Shown here piece after piece: positions 1 through 8,375 of a stretch of 20,621 nucleotides of DNA. The notes under the pieces are model-generated. The model was not told the DNA's origin. It worked only from the letters and a program-made list of their open reading frames with translations, and made no database searches. Positions within the stretch are counted from its first letter, which is position 1. Each line of letters starts with the position of its first letter. The stretch is from Spirochaetaceae bacterium. Its GTDB lineage: Bacteria > Spirochaetota > Spirochaetia > Sphaerochaetales > Sphaerochaetaceae. Location: NCBI GenBank assembly GCA_016649775.1, contig JAENWY010000009.1, positions 1 to 20,621 on the forward strand. Reading direction: 5' to 3'. A program made the position numbers and the translations under genes.

Positions 1-33
1 TAGATATAACTTCTGGTGTAGATATAACTTCTG
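1..33 (-). repeat. 18-base tandem repeat in the 3' part of the rlmKL gene
   Basis: The 15 bases at 1-15 (tagatataacttctg) recur exactly at 19-33, giving an 18-base period. On the minus strand this encodes EVIST-P-EVIS, so the protein tail repeats a six-residue unit. The window edge cuts the array, so the copy number is unknown. Confidence 0.7.
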
Positions 34-2317
34 CTTCAGAAATAGTTTCTTCAACATAACTAGCATCTAAATCAGTGGAACCTGCTACTTTTCTTTTTAC
101 AGTAATTTTAGTTTTATTGTTTAATTTAACAATCTTTCTTTCTGTAATAAGATAACATTGATGAATTTTTAGATCTCTTTTAAAATCTTCTCCAATAGTA
201 TCTAGTGAAATATTTTTTACATCATAATCCTGATAAATGTATTCATCTAATTTGAATTTTCTATAGTTGTTACTAAATATTAAAACACCATTTTCATCTA
301 AATGTCGCATACATAAGTGGATAAGACGTTTATGGTCACTATCAACATCAAATGAATCACGACCTTTACTATTACTAAAAGTTGGAGGGTCACAGAAGAT
401 TAAATCATATTTATCATGTGTGTTATATAAGAAAGACATACAATCTTCTTTATAATAGAAATGGTTCATGCCTTTGTAAGCATTTAATTCCATATTGCTT
501 TCAGCCCAATCAAGATAAGTTGCTGATGAATCAACACTAACTGTGCTTAAAGCTCCACCCTTAGCTGCTTGAATAGTTGCTGTACCTGTATAACAGAAAA
601 GGTTTAAGAATCTTTTTCCTTCACTCATTTCACTAATCAATTTTCTAACTGGACGATGATCTAAGAAAACTCCAGTATCAAGATAGTCTTGAAAGTTTAC
701 AAGATATTTAGAACCATTTTCTTTCATGATATAGAATCTATTTTTGTTTGCTATCTTGTTATATTGATTAGCTCCTTTTTGAGGAGTTCTGCTTTTAACA
801 AAAATATTATCAATATCGATGCCTGTTGCTCTTTCAGTTGCAAAAATTAACTCTTCAAGTCTTCTTTGTGCATCTTCTTCAGGAATTGATGATGGTGCTG
901 CATATTCTTGGAGATTAATAAATTGATTACCATAAATATCAATTGCAGCACTATATTCTGGCATATCAGCATCGTAAATACGATAGTTTGTTACACCTTC
1001 TTTTTCCATGATAGGTTTAAGAGCTTCAAGATTTTTAACTAATCTATTGTATGCCATTTGAGCACCATCACTTAGAGGAGTGGCAAGTCTTTCAGCTTTC
1101 TTATCGATAGCCTTACGTGTCATTTCTTCTCTTTCTTCATCACTAAATACATAATAATGAGCGATTTGGCAATCAATTCCACCATTGTTTACACTGTTAG
1201 TTCTATTTGGTTTCATGTTAATGAAACTAAGAAGTTCTTGTTCTCCACAAATTATTGAAACATTCCATCCACCAAAGAAACTATTTAATTGTTTACCAAT
1301 ACTTTGGTATAATAAATCTATTTGGTTATCAGCTAATCTGATACCATATGGAGGGTCTGTAACTATATAACCTGTTGAAGATGGAACATCTTCTTGGGTG
1401 ATTTTTGTAAAGTCTTTAACTTCAAATTGAATTTTATCAAGAACACCAGCGGCTTGAGCATTTTTTTTAGCAACTTCAATTGATTTAGGATCAATATCCC
1501 AACCATAGAATTTATACTCTTTTTCAATGCCTTTTTCTTCTTCTAAAATAGCTGCATCAAGGACTTTTTTCCATACTGCTTCATCATGAAGAGGAAGCCT
1601 GTAGAATGAAAATCTATCAACATCAATTAAACCAGGTGCTACTTTACTAATCCAAAGAGCAGCTTCGATAAGAATTGTTCCAGAGCCACAGAAAGGATCT
1701 AATAGAGTAGGAATAACTTCAAGTTCTTCTTCACTCTCAAGTACTCTACGGAACTCAGATCTTTTTAATACTGTAGCAGCAAGAGTTTCTCTCATAGCCG
1801 CATCAATAAAGGATTTCCTATAACCTCTTTTGTGAAGAGTTTTGCCAGAGAAATCTACTAAGTAAGAAATTTGATTACCTTTAACGTGGATATGGAAGGA
1901 TACATCTGCATTATCTTTATCTACGTTAGGTCTTTCACCATCAAACTTTTCACGAATTCTATCTACGATAGCATCCTTTAGTCTAACAGCTGCAAAGTGA
2001 CCATTTTTTAACCAACTACAACTGATTACAGTTTGTGAAATTGAAAATGTAGTTTCAGGTGTGAGATATTCTTCCCATGGAATTTGAACTGCAGAGTCAT
2101 ATAATTCATCTGCATTTTGAATATCATCATCTTCAAAGAGATTTAACATTAATTTTGAAGAAACTCTTGTATACAAGCAAAAATTATATGCTTGTTCTAA
2201 TGTTCCTTCAAATTCAACGCCACCTGCGCTTACTATTGCTTCTTCCACTCCAAGAGCTTTAATCTCTTTTTCTAAAATGTCTTGTTGGTTGGTTGCGCAC
2301 GTTGCAAAAAATACCAT
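1..2317 (-). CDS. rlmL: Bifunctional 23S rRNA methyltransferase RlmKL (partial, 3' end outside window)
   Basis: This reading frame is open from the ATG at 2317 to the window edge (772 codons, no stop). It has the RlmL-RlmK fusion layout: an N-terminal THUMP-type region (about residues 45-160, ending near an RGYR motif at 164-167), a first Rossmann methyltransferase with DPFCGSGT at 207-214 and DPPYG near 321, and a second methyltransferase with FCYTGTA near 573 and CDPPTFSNSK near 638. In E. coli this enzyme makes m2G2445 and m7G2069 of 23S rRNA in the cytoplasm. AGGAG (2323-2327, minus strand) supports the start. The methyltransferase fold appears to end near residue 728, yet at least 44 more residues follow, ending in a short repeat. 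The E. coli protein (702 residues) has no such tail. It probably shares a transcript with hslO, 58 bases upstream. Confidence 0.9.
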   Translation of the reverse strand, partial: MVFFATCATNQQDILEKEIKALGVEEAIVSAGGVEFEGTLEQAYNFCLYTRVSSKLMLNLFEDDDIQNADELYDSAVQIPWEEYLTPETTFSISQTVISCSWLKNGHFAAVRLKDAIVDRIREKFDGERPNVDKDNADVSFHIHVKGNQISYLVDFSGKTLHKRGYRKSFIDAAMRETLAATVLKRSEFRRVLESEEELEVIPTLLDPFCGSGTILIEAALWISKVAPGLIDVDRFSFYRLPLHDEAVWKKVLDAAILEEEKGIEKEYKFYGWDIDPKSIEVAKKNAQAAGVLDKIQFEVKDFTKITQEDVPSSTGYIVTDPPYGIRLADNQIDLLYQSIGKQLNSFFGGWNVSIICGEQELLSFINMKPNRTNSVNNGGIDCQIAHYYVFSDEEREEMTRKAIDKKAERLATPLSDGAQMAYNRLVKNLEALKPIMEKEGVTNYRIYDADMPEYSAAIDIYGNQFINLQEYAAPSSIPEEDAQRRLEELIFATERATGIDIDNIFVKSRTPQKGANQYNKIANKNRFYIMKENGSKYLVNFQDYLDTGVFLDHRPVRKLISEMSEGKRFLNLFCYTGTATIQAAKGGALSTVSVDSSATYLDWAESNMELNAYKGMNHFYYKEDCMSFLYNTHDKYDLIFCDPPTFSNSKGRDSFDVDSDHKRLIHLCMRHLDENGVLIFSNNYRKFKLDEYIYQDYDVKNISLDTIGEDFKRDLKIHQCYLITERKIVKLNNKTKITVKRKVAGSTDLDASYVEETISEAEVISTPEVIS

Positions 2318-2375
2318 CGTTTCTCCTACCTCTGATTCTCCAGAGATTTTATAATTTAATTTTTTATACCTACTG

Positions 2376-3293
2376 TTACTTCAGTAAGTCGTCTAATTCG
2401 GCTTTTCCGAATTCGTAGTTACTATTACAGTTTAGGCAAACTAATTCTAGAGGGAAAGGACCATTTTTCTTAATATCTTTTTTATCTTGTGAAGGAAGTG
2501 CCTGTAAATGATTAGCAAATGTTCTTTTATCACATGGACAAGAAAAGCCTACTAATGAGTGGGATAAAAACTTTATTTCATCAAAATTTTGAATAATGAA
2601 ATCTTTTGGATCCATGCCTGAACTAATGGCTTTAGCTAAAGAGGGAAGTTTATTAACTTTTTTTTCAAATTCTTCAAAAAATCCATCATTTTCATTATCA
2701 GGTAGTAATTGGAAGAAAATTCCTCCAGCACCAATAATTCTATTCTCTTCATCAACATCAAAATCTATTATAAATAGTGATTTAGTTTGTTCACTTTTTA
2801 AAAAGTAATTTCTTAAATCTTTGCTAAGATTACCATGTTGAAGCATAATTTGTCCTTTAAATGGACTTTTTGATCCTTCTAGTATCTTAGAAACAGTTAA
2901 GAATCCAGGGCCATAGATTGGATCAGTATCTACAGGAAAGCTTTGCTTTAATCCAAAAAAGTTATTTTTTAGATAACCTCTTACAGCACCACTTGCCCAA
3001 GCTTCTGTATAAACACCGCCACAAGGTCCACCACATTCAATTGATAATTGAACTCTATCATTTCCTTTAACAGTAGAAGCCAATAATGCATTAGCAATAT
3101 ATGCCTCTCCTAGAGTAATAGCTTCAACCATATTTAGTTTATAATTAGCTCTTACTTGATTAACCATTTCAGTTGTACCTAAAATAGTTGCTCTAATTTT
3201 GTTGTTTTCTAATAAGAAAATATTTTTTTCATCAGGGACGATTGTTTTTAAATGTTTTAGAAGTTTTTCGTCATTTATTTTTGTTTTTATCAT
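2376..3293 (-). CDS. hslO: Hsp33, redox-regulated holdase chaperone
   Basis: The 305-residue product matches Hsp33, a cytosolic chaperone switched on by oxidative stress. The C-terminal zinc switch is complete: a CxC (C252, C254) and a CxxC (C286, C289) about 31 residues apart. These four cysteines bind zinc when reduced and form disulfides when oxidised. The N-terminal core carries the family signature around residues 87-99 (ECGGPCGG then a YTEA stretch), which adds two cysteines, C87 and C91, not part of the switch. Length is normal for the family (about 290-300). No good Shine-Dalgarno sequence precedes the ATG. The gene lies just upstream of rlmKL on the same strand, and I infer co-transcription. 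Confidence 0.95.
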   Translation of the reverse strand: MIKTKINDEKLLKHLKTIVPDEKNIFLLENNKIRATILGTTEMVNQVRANYKLNMVEAITLGEAYIANALLASTVKGNDRVQLSIECGGPCGGVYTEAWASGAVRGYLKNNFFGLKQSFPVDTDPIYGPGFLTVSKILEGSKSPFKGQIMLQHGNLSKDLRNYFLKSEQTKSLFIIDFDVDEENRIIGAGGIFFQLLPDNENDGFFEEFEKKVNKLPSLAKAISSGMDPKDFIIQNFDEIKFLSHSLVGFSCPCDKRTFANHLQALPSQDKKDIKKNGPFPLELVCLNCNSNYEFGKAELDDLLK

Positions 3294-3729
3294 AGTGATT
3301 TGAATATAATAATAAAATATAAATAAGGCAAGTAATAACTACCCAAGGTTGGAGATTTAATATCTCTTTTTGTTAAAAATTAGAGTGAAATATACTAGTT
3401 TTGAAATAAATAATATTATTTATAAAATAAAATGTAGAATATTTAGTTAATTACAAATGCTAAAACAATTTATATTTTTATGATTGAACTAAAGACGAAG
3501 AAATATTATAATTTTAGATAATTCAAATTTGAAACTATTTTTAAAAAATAACAAGAAAAATTATATGAAAATGCAATTGTAATGATATGTTTTAATTGTT
3601 TAATTAGACTATAAAATTTGAATTTAAATAGTGTCTATTAATACAGATACAGTCAATTTAATTCATTCCTTTATACATTATTGTATCAAGTATTAGATAA
3701 AGATTATTTTTTACTTAACAATAATTTCT

Positions 3730-3759
3730 TTGAGTTTACTTATCATTTTTGTATATTAT
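3730..3759 (+). promoter_or_regulatory. Possible sigma70-type promoter for the SDR gene
   Basis: TTGAGT (3730-3735) and TATTAT (3754-3759) are separated by 18 bases and would start a transcript near 3766, about 140 bases before the SDR start codon. In sequence this AT-rich such matches arise by chance, so the call is tentative. Confidence 0.35.
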
Positions 3760-3798
3760 ATTTAGTTAAACTGTCGAATATCTTATAGGTTTGTTTTA

Positions 3799-3830
3799 AA
3801 TCTATCAAAATATGGAATATTTGATAGATT
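3799..3830. promoter_or_regulatory. Perfect 11-bp inverted repeat in the SDR leader, operator-like
   Basis: AATCTATCAAA (3799-3809) is the exact reverse complement of TTTGATAGATT (3820-3830) across a 10-base spacer. No T-tract follows, so it is not a classic terminator. It could bind a dimeric repressor or form a leader hairpin. Confidence 0.5.
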
Positions 3831-3841
3831 ATCATTGAAAA

Positions 3842-3886
3842 TAAAAGAAAATAAAACCATAATGTTGTTAGTTTTATTTTCTTTTA
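3842..3886 (+). terminator. 16-bp perfect hairpin ending 20 bases before the SDR start; attenuator or terminator
   Basis: Positions 3842-3857 pair perfectly with 3871-3886 around a 13-base loop, and the right arm is T-rich (gttttattttctttt). It resembles an intrinsic terminator in shape, but the stem has only two G-C pairs. No rightward gene lies upstream for it to terminate, so a regulatory leader hairpin (attenuator) is as likely. Confidence 0.55.
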
Positions 3887-3906
3887 AGATATAAAAAGTT
3901 GGTATT

Positions 3907-4614
3907 ATGGATAAAAAAGTTATATTAATTACAGGGGGTGCTACAAGATTAGCTAAAGAATTAGCTAAGTCGTTGGTATCTGATAATTATTTGGTAATAG
4001 TTCATTATAATCAATCAGAAAATGATGCTAATTTACTAAAAGAAGAGTTAGGACGTAGCTGCGAAATCATTCAATATAATTTTCTAGATAATGAATCTAA
4101 AGTTTTTTTTGAAAAGGTACTCTCTAAATTTGGAAGGCTAGATATAATAATCAATGCTGCCTCTATTTTTTCAAAACAATCTCTTGGGGAGATAGATGAA
4201 AAAATGATTGAAAATTATAATATAATTCATTCTAATGTTCCTCTTTTATTAACAATTTATCTTTATGAACATCTAGTTATAAGAAATGAAAGAGGCTCTG
4301 TTATAAATTTTACTGATGCAGGACTTAATAGACCAAGTTTAAATAGAATTCCTTATTTTCTTAGTAAATCAAGTCTTTCTTTTCAGACAAAGTTATTAGC
4401 AAAAGAATTGGCACCCTATGTACGAGTTAATGAACTAGCTCCTGGTTTAATTATGCCAAACAACAAGGATAAAGATTACTTTGCTAAGATGGAAGATAAA
4501 ATCAAATTAGGGCTAGGAAGCTATGACGATATTATATTTAGCGTAAATTATTTATTAAATGCAAAATATATTACAGGTGAAAAAATAAAAGTTGATGGTG
4601 GTTTGTATTTTTAA
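3907..4614 (+). CDS. Short-chain reductase of the pteridine reductase (PTR1/FolM) type
   Basis: The 235-residue product is an NAD(P)H-dependent short-chain dehydrogenase/reductase. The nucleotide-binding loop reads TGGATR (residues 9-14), the strand after it ends in HYNQS (33-37), and NAAS lies at 83-86. The active site has Asp137, Tyr150 and Lys154. Asp in place of the usual Ser, exactly 13 residues before Tyr, matches the triad of pteridine reductase PTR1 (Asp181/Tyr194/Lys198), and the Arg in the first loop also fits PTR1/FolM enzymes. The expected reaction is reduction of dihydropteridines such as dihydromonapterin or dihydrofolate in the cytosol. No other pterin gene is nearby. It ends 50 bases before the TolC-like gene and may be its leader gene. 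Another SDR substrate cannot be ruled out. Confidence 0.75.
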   Translation: MDKKVILITGGATRLAKELAKSLVSDNYLVIVHYNQSENDANLLKEELGRSCEIIQYNFLDNESKVFFEKVLSKFGRLDIIINAASIFSKQSLGEIDEKMIENYNIIHSNVPLLLTIYLYEHLVIRNERGSVINFTDAGLNRPSLNRIPYFLSKSSLSFQTKLLAKELAPYVRVNELAPGLIMPNNKDKDYFAKMEDKIKLGLGSYDDIIFSVNYLLNAKYITGEKIKVDGGLYF

Positions 4615-4664
4615 AAGTAAATTCAATATTCACTATTATATAAGATTTTACGGAGGTCCTTATA

Positions 4665-6167
4665 TTGTTAATTACAAAATATAAAAAACTAATTGTTGCT
4701 ATTATGGTTTCAACAAGTTTATCATTTCCTATCTTTGCACTGTCTCTGCAGAGTTCTCTTGAGTTAGCTCTCAAAAAAAGTGATACCATTAAGATTCTAG
4801 AAATAAATAAACAACAAAGCTTATTAACAGTAGACTTGAGTAATGTTACTAGATTAGTTAGCTATAGTGTATCTCCTTATATAACTTCTAATGTAGATAA
4901 TTCATTCTATAAATATTCTTTATCATCAGTAGGTACAGGTCTTGTGAACATAAATATACCTGGATCTTATGAAGCAACAAAAGAAGGTGATGCAACAGAT
5001 GATTCTAATATTTCACTATCACTTAATACCAATGTAATAAATGATGGTTCTAGTAAGCTCTTTTATGATACAACTCCTCAATTAACAGTAGATCATACTT
5101 TTCTCTATGGTGAATATGGTACAACTTTAAAAGATTTAAATGAACAAGTTAATTTATTAACAATAGACCAAAACTATAAAAATGGAATAATAAGTTTTAA
5201 AAAGAATTTATTAAATCTTTTCAAAGGATTTAATGAAAATGCTAAAAATATTGAGCTTACAGAAAACTCCTTAAAGATTAATAAGAAAACTGTCGCAAAT
5301 AAATTAGCTTTAGAATATTATAATAAAACCTCTGTTGGTTATAAATCAGATATTGTTACTATTACTAGTCTAGAAAATACCTTAACTAATCTAAACACTC
5401 AAAAACAGTCTATGTTAACACAGTATAAGAATTATACAGCTCAAGACTATGAAGGTATTGATACTGTTGAAGCTCCTATTCTAACAATTCCTAAAAATAC
5501 AAAAGATAGTCTTTCAGTTCTAATTGCACAACTGAATTTACAAATAGCACAAAATGATGTAGATGAAGTTAATAAATCCAAAGAAAGAAGTTCTATGAAG
5601 TTATCTGGAACCTTAGCTTCTACTCAAACAAGCTATGATATAACTAGTGTTAACCCAGACACTTATACCTCTTCCTATTCCTCTAATTATAAAGGAAGTG
5701 TAGGTGCTACTTATACTACTAATAATCTTAGTTTAATTGGAAATGTAGAACTAACATCAACTTATTACTCTTCTAATTGGGATAATTCTGTTCAGATTGG
5801 AATTGGTGGTAGATGGACTAATGATACAACTAAATCAACTGATATAATAGAAAGTAAAAAAAGTTCTAATAATTTGATAAGTAAACAAAATTCACTAACT
5901 AATGCATTATTAGATACTTCATATAATAAAATGAATACTCAAAGTGAACTTGATTCATGGAACTACAAATATTCTCAAATAAAGGACAATTTAAAAATTG
6001 CTCAAGATAACATTGAATTAACTCAACAAATGTTTGACTTAGGATTAAAGAGTCAGCAAGAGATTGATGATTCAGTATTCAAATTATCTCAACTAAAGTA
6101 TGATGAATTAGATGTTTTAATTGACGGTTGGATAACTGAATTATCTATAGAATCATTAGAGTTATAA
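4665..6167 (+). CDS. TolC-like outer-membrane factor
   Basis: I take the TTG start because GGAGG (4652-4656) lies 8 bases before it and the frame then opens with a signal peptide: basic residues TKYKK, a hydrophobic stretch, and likely cleavage near residue 26. The mature part of about 475 residues has two alpha-helical segments with similar openings (SLQSSLELALKKSDTI early on; a second long helical half from about residue 395 to 470), separated by Ser/Thr/Tyr-rich stretches with beta-strand character. That is the layout of OEP/TolC trimers, which form an outer-membrane barrel and a periplasmic tunnel. Its place directly before the adaptor, ATPase and permease genes supports this role. Sequence similarity looks low, so the family call leans on architecture and context. 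Confidence 0.75.
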   Translation: MLITKYKKLIVAIMVSTSLSFPIFALSLQSSLELALKKSDTIKILEINKQQSLLTVDLSNVTRLVSYSVSPYITSNVDNSFYKYSLSSVGTGLVNINIPGSYEATKEGDATDDSNISLSLNTNVINDGSSKLFYDTTPQLTVDHTFLYGEYGTTLKDLNEQVNLLTIDQNYKNGIISFKKNLLNLFKGFNENAKNIELTENSLKINKKTVANKLALEYYNKTSVGYKSDIVTITSLENTLTNLNTQKQSMLTQYKNYTAQDYEGIDTVEAPILTIPKNTKDSLSVLIAQLNLQIAQNDVDEVNKSKERSSMKLSGTLASTQTSYDITSVNPDTYTSSYSSNYKGSVGATYTTNNLSLIGNVELTSTYYSSNWDNSVQIGIGGRWTNDTTKSTDIIESKKSSNNLISKQNSLTNALLDTSYNKMNTQSELDSWNYKYSQIKDNLKIAQDNIELTQQMFDLGLKSQQEIDDSVFKLSQLKYDELDVLIDGWITELSIESLEL

Positions 6168-6184
6168 GGGGAGAAAACTAAGAA

Positions 6185-8362
6185 ATGAATATACATTTAA
6201 GAAATAAAATTGAAAAAAGAAGTATAGCAGAATTAAGAGCTCAAGAAATGGGTCTTGATTATGAAAATATGAGTGATAAAGAAATATTTGCACTAGTTGA
6301 AGAAGAAGAGCAACTTGTAGAATTAATTAAAACTTCTGAAAATAAAATTTTAGAAGAAGATGGCTCTACCATAGTTCAAGAAGCTAAAATTCTAGCAGAA
6401 ATAGCTAAAGCTAAAGAAGAGGCTATAAGGCTATCAGAAGAAGAACAAGCTAGAGTAGTGGAAGAAGCAGCAACTAAACGACTAGATGCTATAGCGGAAG
6501 GAAATTCTATAATGGTTGAAGAAGAAAGTAATTCTTTGAAAAAAGAATATGTAGATATAGAGTTAGAAGCAAATCAAAAAGAGAAACAAAGGCTTGATTA
6601 TTTAAAAAGAGAAGAAATTAGAGATGATCTTCAAAATAAATTAATAATTGAATACTTGGATTCTTTAAACTCTTATGATAATGTTGCCGTTGAAAAAAAA
6701 CTTGCAGAAGAAGCAGAAGAAAAAGAAGTACAACTTCTTGAATATATACAAAGAGAAGATATTAGATTTAATACTCAAAAAAAATATTTAAAAGAAGCTT
6801 TGGATAATAAAGCCAAGACGCCAAAAAAAGAATCTAAGATAACTGTTTCAAATAAAGTTTTACAAACTGTATTGAATAGTAAAAAGCCTGTTTTAATTAG
6901 AAGAAATGCTTTAAATGCATCTCCCTTAGTTGATGATTTAACTAAAGAAACAAAAGAGAGAGAAATTTTATCATCTTCAAACTTGAAAGCTTCTGCTAAT
7001 GTCAATATTGATGTTGAGAAAATTGTTAAATCTGCTATTAAAGAAGCTGTTATTGAGCTAACTAAAGACAAAGAAAGTAATAATTATCAATATAGAAATA
7101 CTGGTGAACTCTCTGGTATCGAAGTCGTTAATGAAAATGGAATTAAATATATTAGTATTAATGGTGTTAAAGTTGATAAACAAGAGAAATTTTTTGAAGC
7201 TTTAGGTATTAAAAAAGAAAATGATATAAAAGAATCTATTCAACCTACAATTAATACAGATGATGTATTAAAAGAAACAAAGATGGAAAGTACTGAAAGT
7301 TCAATTAGAAAAGAACTAAAAAAGAAAAATAGAAAGAAAAAACGTAAAACAATTATAACGTGGTTTATTATTTTAATTTTAATTGGTGGTATTTCTTATA
7401 TATATAATTTCTATAACACAAATAGAAGACTTCCTTGGACTTCTCAAGCTTCTGTAGTAACTAATGTTACAAATTATACGGAAGTAAAAGTTATTGAAGA
7501 AGAAACGGCTCCTTTAGTTAATATTAATGGAGTATTAGAAGCTTATGATTTACAAAATGTAGTATTAAGAACAAGTGGTGCTATTAAAACTATTAATGTT
7601 AAAGAAGGTGATTCTGTTAAGAAAGGTGCTGTTCTTGTAACGGTAGATGACTCATCCGAACAATATAATATTGCAAATATTGACTCCCAAATAAAAAGTG
7701 CAAAATTGAACGGTAATGCAAATGATGTTAAATTATTAGAATTACAATTGGAAAATGCCAAAAATAGTCTTGAATATACTACTTCCGTAGCAAATTTTGA
7801 TGGTGTAGTAGCTCAACAAGGTTGGACTGTAGGTGATTACAATTCACTTTCTACAACAACTAACAATAGTATGATTATTGCTGATCTATCTAAGTTTAAA
7901 GCAACAGTACAAATTGATGAACTTGATATAGGTTATGTTTTTGTTGGTCAAAAAGCTGAATTAACATTTGATTCATTACCTGGTGTTGTTGTTGAAGCAG
8001 AAGTATCTAGTATCCCAATGTTAGGACGATATTCTACTCAAGGTTTTGGTGTGTTAGATGTTGAATTAACAATATCAAATCCTCCAAAAAGACTTAAAAC
8101 TGGATTTACATTCTCAGGAAAAATTATTGCAGATGGTAAAGAAAGCATAACTGTTGTTAATCAAGCTGCGGTATACCTTAATGGAGATAAACAGTATGTT
8201 AAACAAAAAATGACTGATGGTAGCTTAAAAGAAATTCAAGTTACAGTACGTTATTTAGGTGAAAATAAGGTTCAGATTTTATCAGGTGATATTTATGTAG
8301 GTGATACAGTAGTTATCGAAAATCAACCTTCTGTAGAAGATGCAATGAGAACTAGATTATAG
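6185..8362 (+). CDS. MacA/HlyD-type membrane-fusion protein with large cytoplasmic extension
   Basis: The 725-residue product has two parts. Residues 1-388 are charged, Glu/Lys-rich and mostly predicted helix or coiled coil, with a repeated segment (131-162 and 179-210). A basic stretch (KKKNRKKKRK) and a single membrane helix (about 389-410) follow, which puts the N-terminal part in the cytoplasm. Residues 430-725 form the periplasmic adaptor: the lipoyl half-motifs flank a short helical hairpin (about 494-532), followed by a beta-barrel and a membrane-proximal domain. MacA-type adaptors link the inner-membrane MacB pump to the outer-membrane channel. Usual MacA proteins have about 370-400 residues and only a short N-terminus, so this extension is atypical. 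GGGGAG (6168-6173) precedes the ATG. Confidence 0.85.
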   Translation: MNIHLRNKIEKRSIAELRAQEMGLDYENMSDKEIFALVEEEEQLVELIKTSENKILEEDGSTIVQEAKILAEIAKAKEEAIRLSEEEQARVVEEAATKRLDAIAEGNSIMVEEESNSLKKEYVDIELEANQKEKQRLDYLKREEIRDDLQNKLIIEYLDSLNSYDNVAVEKKLAEEAEEKEVQLLEYIQREDIRFNTQKKYLKEALDNKAKTPKKESKITVSNKVLQTVLNSKKPVLIRRNALNASPLVDDLTKETKEREILSSSNLKASANVNIDVEKIVKSAIKEAVIELTKDKESNNYQYRNTGELSGIEVVNENGIKYISINGVKVDKQEKFFEALGIKKENDIKESIQPTINTDDVLKETKMESTESSIRKELKKKNRKKKRKTIITWFIILILIGGISYIYNFYNTNRRLPWTSQASVVTNVTNYTEVKVIEEETAPLVNINGVLEAYDLQNVVLRTSGAIKTINVKEGDSVKKGAVLVTVDDSSEQYNIANIDSQIKSAKLNGNANDVKLLELQLENAKNSLEYTTSVANFDGVVAQQGWTVGDYNSLSTTTNNSMIIADLSKFKATVQIDELDIGYVFVGQKAELTFDSLPGVVVEAEVSSIPMLGRYSTQGFGVLDVELTISNPPKRLKTGFTFSGKIIADGKESITVVNQAAVYLNGDKQYVKQKMTDGSLKEIQVTVRYLGENKVQILSGDIYVGDTVVIENQPSVEDAMRTRL

Positions 8363-8375
8363 TAAAGGATAAATA

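Larger units (their letters stand above)
3294..3906. other. Divergent intergenic region (613 bases)
   Basis: This very AT-rich spacer lies between the divergent hslO and SDR genes and holds no convincing ORF. It contains one possible rightward promoter and two perfect inverted repeats, listed separately. No tRNA and no -24/-12 sigma54 site is visible. A weak 5-bp hairpin followed by T5 (GAGAT/ATCTC, about 3352-3371) would fall in the hslO leader and is too weak to call. Confidence 0.6.

Noticed and set aside
267..455. Plus-strand ORFs at 267-455, 1185-1370 and 2077-2262
   Set aside because: They are antisense to the rlmKL gene, which is open across the whole region and has clear family motifs.
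6775..7071. 98-codon ORF on the minus strand
   Set aside because: It is an antisense shadow of the adaptor gene with no ribosome site and no protein-like features.
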